Below the pieces are notes generated by a model. The model had not been told where the DNA came from, did no database searches, and saw nothing but the letters and a program-made list of their open reading frames with translations. A stretch of DNA of 64,000 nt, taken from positions 1 to 64,000 of the forward strand of contig JAJEKB010009567.1 in NCBI GenBank assembly GCA_022393335.1, read 5' to 3'. Position 1 is the first letter of the stretch; the number at the start of each line of letters is the position of its first letter. Position numbers and translations under genes: made by a program. The stretch comes from Macrotrachela quadricornifera. Its lineage: Eukaryota; Rotifera; Eurotatoria; Philodinida; Philodinidae. Of the stretch, positions 10,430 through 21,700 are shown piece by piece.

Positions 10430-10585
10430 ATCCAACTGCGTGAATTTCTTTAAATTGTTTGATTTCCTTGAATCGCTTGAATTCCATGACATTTTTAGAG
10501 TATATAAATCTAAAATATTTATAAGCCTTGAATTCTTTGAATTTCTTGATTTTTCCAATTTCTGAATGGTAGGTACTGCTGACGT
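10430..10585 (-). repeat. Dispersed repeat, copy 3, inverted relative to copy 2
   Basis: On the minus strand it reads CAGAAATTGG, AAGAAATTCAAAGAATTCAAG, TATACTCTAAAAATGTCATGG and the AAGGAAATCAAAC run, matching copies 1 and 2. The equivalent frame is open (…KKFKEFKAYKYFRFIYSK…). Copies 2 and 3 form an imperfect inverted pair about 265 bp apart. Confidence 0.6.
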
Positions 10586-11672
10586 TACACAGAATTAATA
10601 CCGACAATATTTTTAAAAAATATTCTCTATTATTTTTTTGATTGAAAAATTTCTTTTCACTAGAAGACAATGTTTGAAGTTCTTTACAAAAAAAATATAT
10701 GATTGAATTCAAAACTTAATTGCAATACATATGAAAAAAGATGAAATATAAAGACATGCAAGCAGCTGTAAAAATTAAATATGGAAATAGTGATAGACCA
10801 CGAAAAAATTTGTCGTGTCTTAGGTACAAAAAATTCCATTAGCAATTATTAAATTATAAATTAAATTGATCAACTCTATTAATTTGTCGTACTATCTCGA
10901 TCATTCCTATACAGTTCAAATAAAAGTGTGTATCTCAAAAGTAACATGTCGTACACTTTACAAGAAAAATGTCTGTTGAAATAAGGCACATATCACTGCT
11001 ATCGTATGAAGATCTTGCCTGATCTCTCATAAAGGTAGGTCACAAAATAATTATAACTGATTTTCTGACAAGAATCAGATCATTTTGTAAACTAAATATT
11101 TGCAAAATGTTCTTGAATTTTACACACATTACTTCAGTTTTTGTGTGTACACTGTAGAACTATTAGTCACTGGAATATCTGTTGGATTAAAGTTTGCACA
11201 ATAGATTTGACTAAAGCTATGAATTGGAATTATATCATAATAAGATTAATATTAAAAGATGAATTAAAACGTTCTGTAAAAAACTTTTACTTTTTATCTT
11301 TGATGTTACTGTGCAATATAAATTTAATCTAAAAAAATAATAGAGGAAACCACAATCTTTTATTTTCTTCAAAAATATTATGTATAACATTTGAATAATA
11401 ATATCGTCTATTCATGAAAAGTTCATTAATTATTTTCAAATATATACAAGTCTTAATTTCTAAATAAAATTCATCTGAGAAATTGTTTTAATAAAAATTT
11501 ATTAATTTATTTAAGACAAATATGCAAAACATTCTAGTCGTAGAATAATTTAGTGACACATTATTGATAAGAAAAGAAGAAAAAAGAAGTTTTTATGTTA
11601 CAACATACATGACTACTATATCTAAAAACATTGTTTTGTTATTGTTACATTTTTTTTTTGATAAACTAATAG
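10586..11672. other. AT-rich intergenic DNA
   Basis: No gene or repeat recognised. TAATAG immediately before the next ATG (11673) is acceptor-like. Confidence 0.3.
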
Positions 11673-13118
11673 ATGTCGACTGATAGATTAAAGAAAACTT
11701 TTCAAGAATTTTTTCAAAGTAATTCTATTATTTAAATAATTTTTTAATTAATCTCTTATTTTAAAATTTAGCTATTCGTAATTGGCCAACGCCAACAATA
11801 GAAAAAACTAATCTTATTCAATTACTTGAAAAATTATGTGAACAAAATCCTGAATTACAAAATATTTATAATGATATATCAACACCATCAATAGTTCATC
11901 AATCTTTCCATAATAATGATAATAATTATTATTCTCAAGTAGAATCCACAGAAGATCATACTAATCGATTAAATGTTCAAAATAATATCAGACAATCTAA
12001 TTTTAATAATCAACAATCATCTATCAATGAAAATCATATTATAAAAAAGGATTCAAATTTACCACCAAGTATTCCTCCAAGATTTACAACAGTTAAAGAT
12101 GGAGATTTAACAGTAAAAAAAGGTGAATATCTATTAATTAAAATAAAAGAAACGAATTATTTATAAATTTGATATTTATAATATTAGGTTCTACACTTTT
12201 ATATCCTCTATTAAAAAGTAAGTATTGAATTGACAATAGATGAATAATTATTTGTGTTTTTTTTTCAATTTGTAGAACTTGGATTAAAATCATCTGTTTA
12301 TGGTGAATTATCATATACATTTAATGACAATGAAAAAATTATTTATTTTATTATTTATCAAAGTCGAAAATGTCGAAAAATTGCATACAAATTTATTGTT
12401 GATGATAGTAAATTAAAATTATTTATTTTAAAATAATAAAAATATTTTCTTATTTAGCTTGTTCATTTTCTTATGAAAATAAAAGAGATTTTCAATTTAA
12501 ACATGATTCAGCTACTGAATTTGTAAGATTTTAAAAAAAAATCTAATTATTATTAAAATTTAAAGTAATTATATATTTTAAGTTTACTACTGAAACAGGT
12601 CTGGCAGATAAATGGATTGCATCATTTCATGAACTATCAGTTCTACATAATGATCAGAGTAAGATATTTTTCTAAATAATATAACTGTAATTTATTATAA
12701 TAAATTTTCTATTATTAGTTGAAGAAATTTATGAAAATCCTGAAGACTTTTCTTTCATACCAGTAATATTTTTATTTTTTAAGATATTTAATTAAATATA
12801 ATTGATATTTTCTAGGGATCATCTTCTATGGAAGCAATATTTGATGCAGCTCCTATTCGACCACCACCTCGACCTGCTCGACCAACATATTTTATTTCTC
12901 CTGAAAATATTTATGTTTGTCTATATAATCATAATCCAACAACAAATGATTCTTATGAACTTGAATTTAATCGTGGTGATCTTTTACATATAATTAATAG
13001 TGATGGACCAAATTTTTATGTTGGTCATCGATTAATACTTCCTTTAAATAATAATTCTCAAACTCCAATAGGTCTTGTTTTTAAAGATTATATTCGACCA
13101 GCATACGAAAAAAATTGA
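11673..13118 (+). CDS. PH-SH3 adaptor, SKAP-like
   Basis: Seven or eight short exons make an adaptor with the SKAP1/SKAP2 order: N-terminal linker, PH domain, acidic tyrosine motif, C-terminal SH3. The PH domain starts near VKDGDLTVKKGS and ends with the diagnostic tryptophan helix LADKWIASFHEL. Between the domains is IEEIYENPEDF, like the EEIYEELPEE site of SKAP2. The SH3 (exon 12816-13118) runs YVCLYNHNPTTN to IGLVFKDYIRPAYEKN. Its usual ALYDY is degenerate (CLYNH), and the paired tryptophans of the ligand groove appear as NFYVGHR, so proline-motif binding may be altered. An Asn/Gln-rich linker precedes the PH domain. No frame breaks were seen. The domain order supports the call; orthology to SKAP is inference. 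Confidence 0.65.
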
Positions 13119-13191
13119 TAATGAAATGGATATGATGATTTCTCTTTTCTTTTTATTTGTCAAATAAAAAATATGAATAAAAAAATTTAAA

Positions 13192-14973
13192 TTAGGCACG
13201 TTCAGTCAATGAGTTTCGATTTACGGTTGGTTGAATACGAAGAAGTGGTTCAACTTGTTTCCAATATGAATATTTATCTAGAGTATTTGGAGATTCAGCA
13301 AGATATGTACGAGCATCAACACGATATGGTGCAATATCAATATTTTCAGGTTCAAAACGATGAATTGTTAAAAGATTTTCAATAGCCTAAATAAAATCAA
13401 AAATATAAAGATTAATAATTTTTAATTTTTAAAATATTTAACTAACCAAACATGCTCGTTCTTCATTAATATTTCCCCAAATAAATAATTCTGTAAGTGC
13501 TGAATTAAATTTAATTGCGTCAGCAATACTACATAAACCATCACCTTTAATATTATTTGAACGAATATCAAGACTAAAATTCAATAGAATACTTGTTTTT
13601 TTTTCCTATAAAACTAAACAAATTTTTATATTACCTTCGAAGTCTTGAATTTGATTGAAGTAATGCTGTTGCTAAATGACCAGCACCTTCATTTTCTAAT
13701 CGATTAAATGCTAAATTAAGTCGAAGAAGACCACATTTTTCAAGCATTGGTGCTAAATAAACAGCACCATCACGTGTAATTCGATTACTAAATATATGTA
13801 AATCTTATATTTAATTAATTATCATTTTAAACATACCAACTAAGATCAAGAAAAAGTAATGATTGATTATGTTGCATTTTTTCACAAATCCACATAAAAC
13901 CTGGATCACGAATTTCAAATTTTTGAATATGTAATTCTTGTAAAACATTATTTTTCTAAATAAAAATTTTAAAAAAAATTCAAATCTTTAAATTAAAACT
14001 AAATAATAACCTCAAGCATATGTGCAATATGAATAGCAACATCATCCATCCAATTTGAATATTGATATTGTGGTATTGGACGACTTATATCAATTGATTT
14101 TAAACTTGGATTATAACGTAAAATAGTTAATAATGCTATTAAACTATCCATTTCCTAAAAAAAAATTTCAGTGATTTTTTTTCTTTCTAAATATAATAAA
14201 ATTAAAATTATATTTATTGACATACTAAATCACAATTTGCTAAATTAAGATGTTCAAGAGTAATATTTATTTGAAGAGTTTCAGCAAATGTCATACCACC
14301 TTCTTTTCCAATACTATTATCAGCAAGTGATAAAGATGTTAATGTTGTATTAACCTTATTAGAATTATATAGATTTATATTTATTTATATATTAATTTTA
14401 CTTTAAGAGCATTGGCTATACTTTGAGCACCTTTTCGATGAATATCGTTACCTTGTAAATTAAGAATCAATATATATTGATCATTCTAAACGTAGAAAAA
14501 TTTCTTCTTTTTTATACTAGATAAAACTATATGAAATTTACTGATAAATAATCTGCAATAAATGCAGCACCTTCATCTGTAATACGATTGTATCTGATAG
14601 GAAAAAATGAATAAATAAATATAAGAATAAAAAATTTTATTCGATATTTACCGAAGATCAAGGTGACTAATCATAGTAGCAGTTTTCAAAGCTTCAAAAA
14701 TATGTGGAATATCATTATCTTGTATACGAAACTTAGCTAATGTTGGTTGATTACCATTTAAAGGTAATATACGATCATAATTTCTTTAAAAAATATAGAT
14801 TATCATATGATAGAAAATAAAATAAAATAAGATATTTACTGATAAATTGATTCATCAATAAAACGTAGGGAACGTTCACGTAAATTACTTAATGTTTCGA
14901 CAATACCTTGATTAGGACGTTGTTTAGTGTTGATGGATGCTTGTTCATATCCAATTTTTAATTCATTCAGCAT
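13192..14973 (-). CDS. LRRC34: Leucine-rich repeat protein, LRRC34 orthologue
   Basis: About eight exons encode ribonuclease-inhibitor-type leucine-rich repeats (units such as NSALTELFIWGN). The ending is diagnostic: RFEPENIDIAPYRVDAR followed by TYLAESPN and YSYW, matching the LRRC34 tail 'PENTDVEPFVVDGRVYLAE…YYW'. The family is linked to germ cells and pluripotency in vertebrates; the molecular role is not established. The start MLNELKIGYEQASINTKQRP is the only plausible first exon, and no acceptor-like site lies close to it, unlike many neighbours. It converges on the SKAP-like gene with a 73-bp gap. The frame is intact throughout. Confidence 0.8.
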
Positions 14974-15448
14974 GATTTTTTGAAAATTTAGATAAGATTT
15001 TAGTATAAAATAAAAAATAGTCTACGTTAGCCATTAACAAAATGATTATACATGACAATGAACCTCTATTAGTATTTTATAAGAAAGATGTCATTATAAA
15101 AAAAAAGAAGAGTAAAGAATTTTGATTTGAAGAATGATTTGTTTAAATCAAGGTAATATAAAAAATAAATAAGCTTTTGATTGGTTTAACTTAATTATTA
15201 GATTGCGAGTGAGCACATGATATTAAATAGGTGTAGTTAGATTTTTATCCATCTACAGAATGTTGGTAATTTTTTGCGTTCTTTTCTTCATTTATTATAT
15301 TCCTTTTATTGCTATTGACCATAATGATGTGGAATCTCCATCTTATTTTCGTTTTATTTAATAACTTATATATTATGAATATATTTTAAACATTTGTTTT
15401 TATAAAATAAATTTTTTTGCTGTATTTTAAGATATTTATTGTTAACAT

Positions 15449-15724
15449 ATGAGTTCAAATACAAATAAAGTATTTAGTGTTAATGGCATGACATGTCAGT
15501 CATGTGTCAAAAATATAGAACGTAATGTTGGTAAAATAGATGGTGTTAAATCGGTACAAGTAAGAAGATTAATATAAAAAAACTTTCACATATTTTTAAT
15601 TATTTTTTTTTAGGTATCCTTAGATGAAAAAGAAGCACGTGTTGAATTTGATAGTGGTAAAGCAACAGAACAAGCTGTAATTGATAAGATTACTAGTTTA
15701 GGATTTGAAGCTCAAGTAAAATAA
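15449..15724 (+). CDS. Stand-alone HMA copper-binding protein (ATOX1/CopZ-like size)
   Basis: A two-exon gene (intron about 15561-15613) for one heavy-metal-associated domain of about 74 residues. The metal site is GMTCQSCVKNIERNVG and the domain ends KITSLGFEAQVK. Its size fits a cytosolic copper chaperone delivering Cu(I) to ATP7-type pumps. The motif GMTCxSCVxxIE, however, is that of ATP7 N-terminal domains rather than animal ATOX1 (MTCxGC), so it may have arisen from an ATP7 domain. A TTTTAAG acceptor-like site lies 17 nt before the ATG. An alternative donor at CAA|GTAAAA could extend it, but no further exon is visible. It lies convergent with the CTR1 gene and near the copper ATPase. Confidence 0.75.
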
Positions 15725-17001
15725 AATTATGAATTTAATTCTATAAATTTCATAATTTTTAATGATAAAAACTTTTCCTGTCTTTTCTTTTGTTTTGTAT
15801 TAACGAATCATTATAAACAAGCGTTTTGCATAAAGAATTTATTGTTAAGTTAAAGATTTTGTATTTCAATGATTCATTATTTAATATATGGTTTACAACA
15901 GATATTTATGATCAGTGAATTGTTTATTTTATGAAATATTCTTTTTTTAGAAAATCTCAATTTGTGAAACATGCTATAACTTCTTCTATACCATTCATAT
16001 TTGAATTGCTGTTATAATGTATCATATGACATGTATTAATGAATCAAATTCATCTTTGAGATATTTTACAGTTGTATTAAAAAATTGTTATCATGTTTGC
16101 ATTACTCAATTTTTTTCTATATTAATATGAAATATGGTTAGATTGATTAGTTTACAATAAATTATAAGTGAAAACCATAGCTTCTCAGTAGTAAAAGAAT
16201 TTTTATTTTAGTACTTTGAAATTTTCTTTCAAAATCACTTTTATCTTATGATAGAATCCTGAAATAATAATATGCCATACATTAAAATTGAATGTATGAA
16301 TTCATACGGATGAATTGAAATTGCTCGTGGAGATCGATTTAGAATAATTACGAATTACATCTTGTATAAAAAGAAGCTAGAATAAACCAAACTCTTGTAA
16401 CTTTTTCAAGCATGCTTTAACATTCACATAATTTACCTAGATATAATTTTACTGAAAATCAATGCTACGGATTAAATTATTGAAAGAATTAAATTTAGAG
16501 TTTATTTTCTTTTAATTTTAAAAGATTGATATGATTTATACGTTATTTTCAAGATTCAAACAGTATTTCTTTTAAATAAAAAGAAAAATTTGTAATTTAA
16601 TATCCCATTCTTTAGATCAGTAGCTGAAGATTGAATGAAATAGCATAACTTCTAAATAGTATTGTTCGTAAGATTTCCTTACTATATAATATAGATACTG
16701 TAATGAACATATCTTTGAGTACATTTATATTAGATATTATGATTATAATTTTACATAGTTTACAGAATAATTTCATTTTATTGATTCAAATTTAAAACTA
16801 TCCTATTGACTTATTTGATATTAATAATATAGTTTTTACAAACAATTCCATTTTGATGAATAGTTTTGCTACCGTTTAATATACTCTTATAAAATTAATT
16901 TGGCGTTATTTATAAAATCGAATGTATTCGATCAGTATATTACATCGATGAATTGAGTTAAGAAATTGTAGAAAGAATTTTATGAATTAAAGCCTTTTTC
17001 T
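15725..17001. other. AT-rich DNA between the HMA gene and CTR1
   Basis: No exon, RNA gene or repeat recognised. It may include 3'UTRs of the two convergent genes. Confidence 0.3.
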
Positions 17002-17826
17002 TCATGTTTCACGTTGATTTTTGCTAGTAGTTGTTGGTATTATATGCGTCCATGTACACAGTAAATGACCGGTGCCAACACCAAAAATAATAGCAAGAAA
17101 GAGATAAACATTAAATGTCATTGCTATAAGCATTAGAATATAACTAAATGTTAAATGAATCATGTATACTAAACTATGTAGAGCGCGTACAGTACATGGT
17201 GGAAGAATTCTTTAAAAGAACAATATATGATACAAGTAATATAATATAATTTTTTCTTATCTTTACTTTCTTTTAACTTGAACAGTTGATTCAGTATTCA
17301 TAGGTTCCAATTCATTTACATTTTCAGTATCTAAAATTCTGGAAAAGATAATTGAGTATAATTAAGATTAGATTATATTAAACTGACAAAGTATTTCTGA
17401 TAGATTGTTGTTCTTCTAAATATTGACGAATTTCTCTAATTCCTTCATATAAAATGCCCAAAATAAATATTAAAATCCATGAGCTAATAAAAACTGAAGA
17501 CAAATACAAAATATATCAAATAAACTCATTATAAAAATTTTACGTGGAATAGTTGTTGTTGTCCATACTTCAAATAAAATTGTTTCAATAAAACCTGTAT
17601 GAAAGGACATCTAAATAAAAATAACATTTATCTCGAAATATAGATAAATATTTATCAGAATCTTTATTACTTTCATCATTGAATGATGATCATTTGTGCT
17701 TAAATGATTATATTGAGAATTAAGCGATTCTTTTTGGAATGTATTAGAATGATGATGATGATGATGATGTTGGTGATGCTTGTCATGCGACATATGATTC
17801 AGACCTTGTACATGGCTGTAATTCAT
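17002..17826 (-). CDS. SLC31A1: High-affinity copper importer, CTR1 family
   Basis: CTR1 forms a trimeric Cu(I) channel in the plasma membrane. The extracellular N-terminus is His/Met-rich (MNYSHVQGLNHMSHDKHH, then eight His among nine residues). The pre-TM1 block MMKMSFHTGFIETILF matches human 'MMMMPMTFYFGFKNVELLF'. TM1 continues into YEGIREIRQYLEE (human 'YEGLKIARESL'). TM2 has YILMLIAMTFNVY with the MxxxM selectivity motif, and TM3 has the GVGTG packing motif (human GAGTG). Four or five exons join in frame. The human C-terminal HCH is not present; the tail ends TTSKNQRET. It lies 0.9 kb from the copper ATPase on the same strand. Confidence 0.88.
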
Positions 17827-18164
17827 ATTCGATTATAATTCCTTGCTTTCTGACCTATATCATAAGAAGGTGTGAAGTACGTGTAAGACAATATGTTAGT
17901 AATATAAATTTGTAATAGAAAGATAGGAAACAAAACACTCAAAATAATGTATTTTATATGGTATGCCAACACAACAGAAGAATAAAAAAAAAAGGATTGT
18001 ATATTTGAACAAGAATAATTATCTGCTTATCGTTTTATAATGGTCAAGTTTTTATTTATTTATGATTTTAAAGTTTTATCGAGATAATTATGATAACTGC
18101 TTCACTCTCAGTGGTAGAACTAGAATTGAAGAAGATTAATAAAGTTTTTTTTACTTGATTATAA
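17827..18164. other. Intergenic DNA upstream of CTR1
   Basis: Probably the CTR1 promoter/5'UTR. No metal-response motif could be recognised with confidence. Confidence 0.3.
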
Positions 18165-18503
18165 TCAATACCATTTTTATTAATTTTTGCATTTATATTT
18201 GAACGAATTGCTACAATGATTATAAACATTACTTATTTTTTAAAAATCAAACTCATAACTGATATTTTCATGTTTAAAATTTTGATTTGGAGATTGATGT
18301 TATATTTTTATCTATCATGTTCAATTTTTTTTTCTGTCTTTTCTTACTGTAATCCTTGTATCTATTTGCTTTTATCTCTAATGCAAAGAGAAAAGAAAGA
18401 ATACTTCACTTTTACTTCAAATAACATAGAGGCACATTATGTCATTCAAGCTAATAGATTGAAACAAATTTATAGAAAAACAGCAATAGTATTCAGCAAT
18501 TAA
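18165..18503 (+). pseudogene. Possible relic of a GPCR C-terminal end
   Basis: An open stretch of 112 codons without a convincing start has hydrophobic segments and a FFSVFSYCNPCIYLLLS run. The NPCIY fits the NPxxY motif of rhodopsin-like receptor TM7 and is followed by a basic tail. No upstream TM exons were found. AT-rich DNA often translates as hydrophobic protein, so this may be chance. Confidence 0.25.
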
Positions 18504-18764
18504 AATGCATTACATGTATAAACAATGTTAATGAAATTATCTAAAAATAAAAAGAAAACTATGAAAATAAAAAGTTATTGTATAGTTTTTAAGTTGATCA
18601 GTTTGAATTAATCACTACAAGTGACATCATTTATGATGAAAGTTTTTATTTATCGTATTAAATCCATCTCAATTTTTGCCTAAAGAGTTCTGATAGAATA
18701 TTGTTGAATAATCGAATTAAATCATTTATTTATAAAAATATTTAAAATATTGATTTATTTTTAT

Positions 18765-21700
18765 TTATGATGCTGTTATATTTTGTAATTCTATTTCTTC
18801 TTCCTTTTTCTCATTAGATGATCGTTCATCACTAAAAAATACAGTTGCTTTTCTTTTCTCATCCATAACAGCATTTTTAATAGCTGATATAGATTCTGTA
18901 ACAATATGCGATAATCGACTGTTAATAATACTTGATAAAAGACTTGTTCGTTTCGATCGATTTACTGATAAATCATCAATACCACGATGAACAGTAATTC
19001 CAATTGATTTATTTAATGACCATTGACGATAATGAGTATCTCTTTCGTATTTATTCATTGATGGCTTTTTAAAATAACGTAATAGTAATGATGAAACAAC
19101 AACACTAACAGATGATAATGCCATTGCTGCAGATGCCATCCATGGCATTAGCTGAACACCTGCTGGAAGAAGTACACCTAAAAAATACATCATAATTAAA
19201 AGATTTCCTTAAAATCAATTTGATAAATATACCAGCAGCAATCGGAATACCAACTACATTGTAAATAGTAGCAAATAAAAAATTTATTCGAATACGCCAT
19301 ACAGTCTTTTTTGATAATTTAATAGCAGTAACAACATCGAAAAGTTCATCACGAATTAATACAATTGAAGCTGCTTCAACAGCAACATCTGCACCAGTAC
19401 CAACAGCAATTCCAATATCAGCACGAGCTAATGCTGGTGAATCATTAATTCCATCACCGACCATAGCTACATGTCCATGAGATTTTTTATCTTCTTTAAG
19501 TTTGGCAATAAAACGTTCTTTATGTGTAGGTAATACTTCAGCATATACAGTTTTAATACCTACTTGACTAGCAATAGTTCGAGCTGTTTTAACATTATCG
19601 CCTGTTAATAAAATTGTACGAAGACCAAGTGATTGTAATGCATAGATAGTTAATGGAGCTGTTGGTTTTATTTCATCAGCAATGGCTAACATACCGACTA
19701 TTTTATCTATACATAACATATAAATATAAATAGTCATTCGATTTTCTATTCTTACTATCAATAGCTACTAATACAGCTGTATGACCATCATGTTCATGTA
19801 CAGACATTGTTTTATCAATACCATTATCTACTTTTAAATTATTACATTTCATCCATTCTCGATTTCCAATTAAAACAGAATATGTACGTGATGTACCAGA
19901 ATCACGATCAGGTACAAGACACTCGATATTACTAACACGAGCTTGAAGTCCATATCCCCAAGTAGCTTTAAAATCACGACAAAGACCCAATTGATCAGTA
20001 CCAAAATGTTCTTTACAATGATTGCGCACTGCTAAAGCTAATGGATGTTCTGAACCACTTTCAGCTGTTCCTATACAATAATAAAAAAAATATCGTTGAA
20101 ATTCATAATTATACTACTTATAATATAAACCCCTCCCCGCAATAGAAGGCCCTCCCGTATTAAAAGGCCCTCTCTAAATAGAAGGCCCCTCTGGAGCAAA
20201 AATCTAGGAAAAATGCCCTACAGGGGTAGGGGGATTTTTCCGCAAAAAAAGTGCGATGTGCGAAACCATAATAGAAGGCCCCGGGCCTTTTATTGCAGGG
20301 GGGGGGGTTTAGTTTTATTTACCTGCAATAGCTAACATTCGATCAAGTGTCATATGTGAATTTTGAAAAAATATTCTTTTATCAATTACAGATGGTTTGC
20401 CTTTTGTAATTGTTCCTGTTTTATCAAATACAATTGTTCTTATTTTATGAGCAGTTTCAAGAGGCTCTCCACCTCTGATAAGAATACCATTTGATGCTCC
20501 AACACCTAAATTATAGAATTATGAGAATTTCATCAATGAAAAATATATATTTTATCAAACCTGTGCCAACCATAACAGCAGTTGGTGTTGCTAAACCTAA
20601 TGCACATGGACAAGCAATTGATAACACAGTAATAGCATAACGAAAAGCAAGTTCAAATATCACTTCAGTTTTTGTTGCTGCATATAAATTATCTGAATGT
20701 CCACCATGTGACATATTATCATCTGTTGATTGATAATACTATAGAATAAAAAGAATTAATTAATTTATAGCAAAAAAGAAATAATCTTTAAAAAAAATTA
20801 CTGATGAATATTTTTTAAGTGTATCAAAGATTGTAAAACCCAATATAATATAAATAATTAATGTAAGTAATGAAATTGAAACAACAAATGGTACGAAATA
20901 TCCGGCAACTTTATCCGCTAATTGTTGAATTGGTGCTTTTGATGTTTGTGCATCTTCAACTAATCGAATTATTTGTTTTAATGCTGTATCTTGACCAACA
21001 TGTGTTGCACGCATTATTATTAAACCATCAAGATTTTTTGTACCACCAACAACTTGTGCACCAATCGTTTTATCAACTGGCATTGATTCTCCTGTTATTA
21101 AAGATTCATCACATGTTGTTGTTCCATCAATAATTCGACCATCTGTTGGAATTGTTTCACCGGGTTGAACTTTAAGTAGATCATCACGTTGAATAAGTTG
21201 AGCAAGCACTATTTTTTCTTCTATAATTTTGCCTGTTTCATCTAATTTAACTAATGTACCTTGAGGTGGTTGAATTGATAATAATTTTTTTAATGCATCT
21301 GATGTTTTGGCCTAAATTATAACAATAAATCTATACAAATTATTTCTATTGATATTATTTTACTTTAGCAGTATGTTCAAGCCATCGTCCCAAAGCAACA
21401 AACATAAAAAGCACTAAACAAATAGATAATCGATTAAAGAAAAAGAATAGATCGTATGTCTTAAATTACTAGGTGAAACATCAAAGAATGCCATAGGACT
21501 AGGTACTTTTATGACCATATTTACTATAACAACAATAACAGAATAAATATAAGCAATTGTTGTAGCTAATACAATAAGAACTTCCATATTAGCTGCTTTA
21601 TGTTTTAATGATTTGAATGCTTGAATATAAAAATATCGACCACTAATGATCTATTAAATAAAATCAAAATAAATATTTTTGAAAGAAGATAATTAAAATA

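Noticed and set aside
20870..21133. Plus-strand open frame inside the ATP7 locus
   Set aside because: Antisense shadow of the actuator-domain exon.
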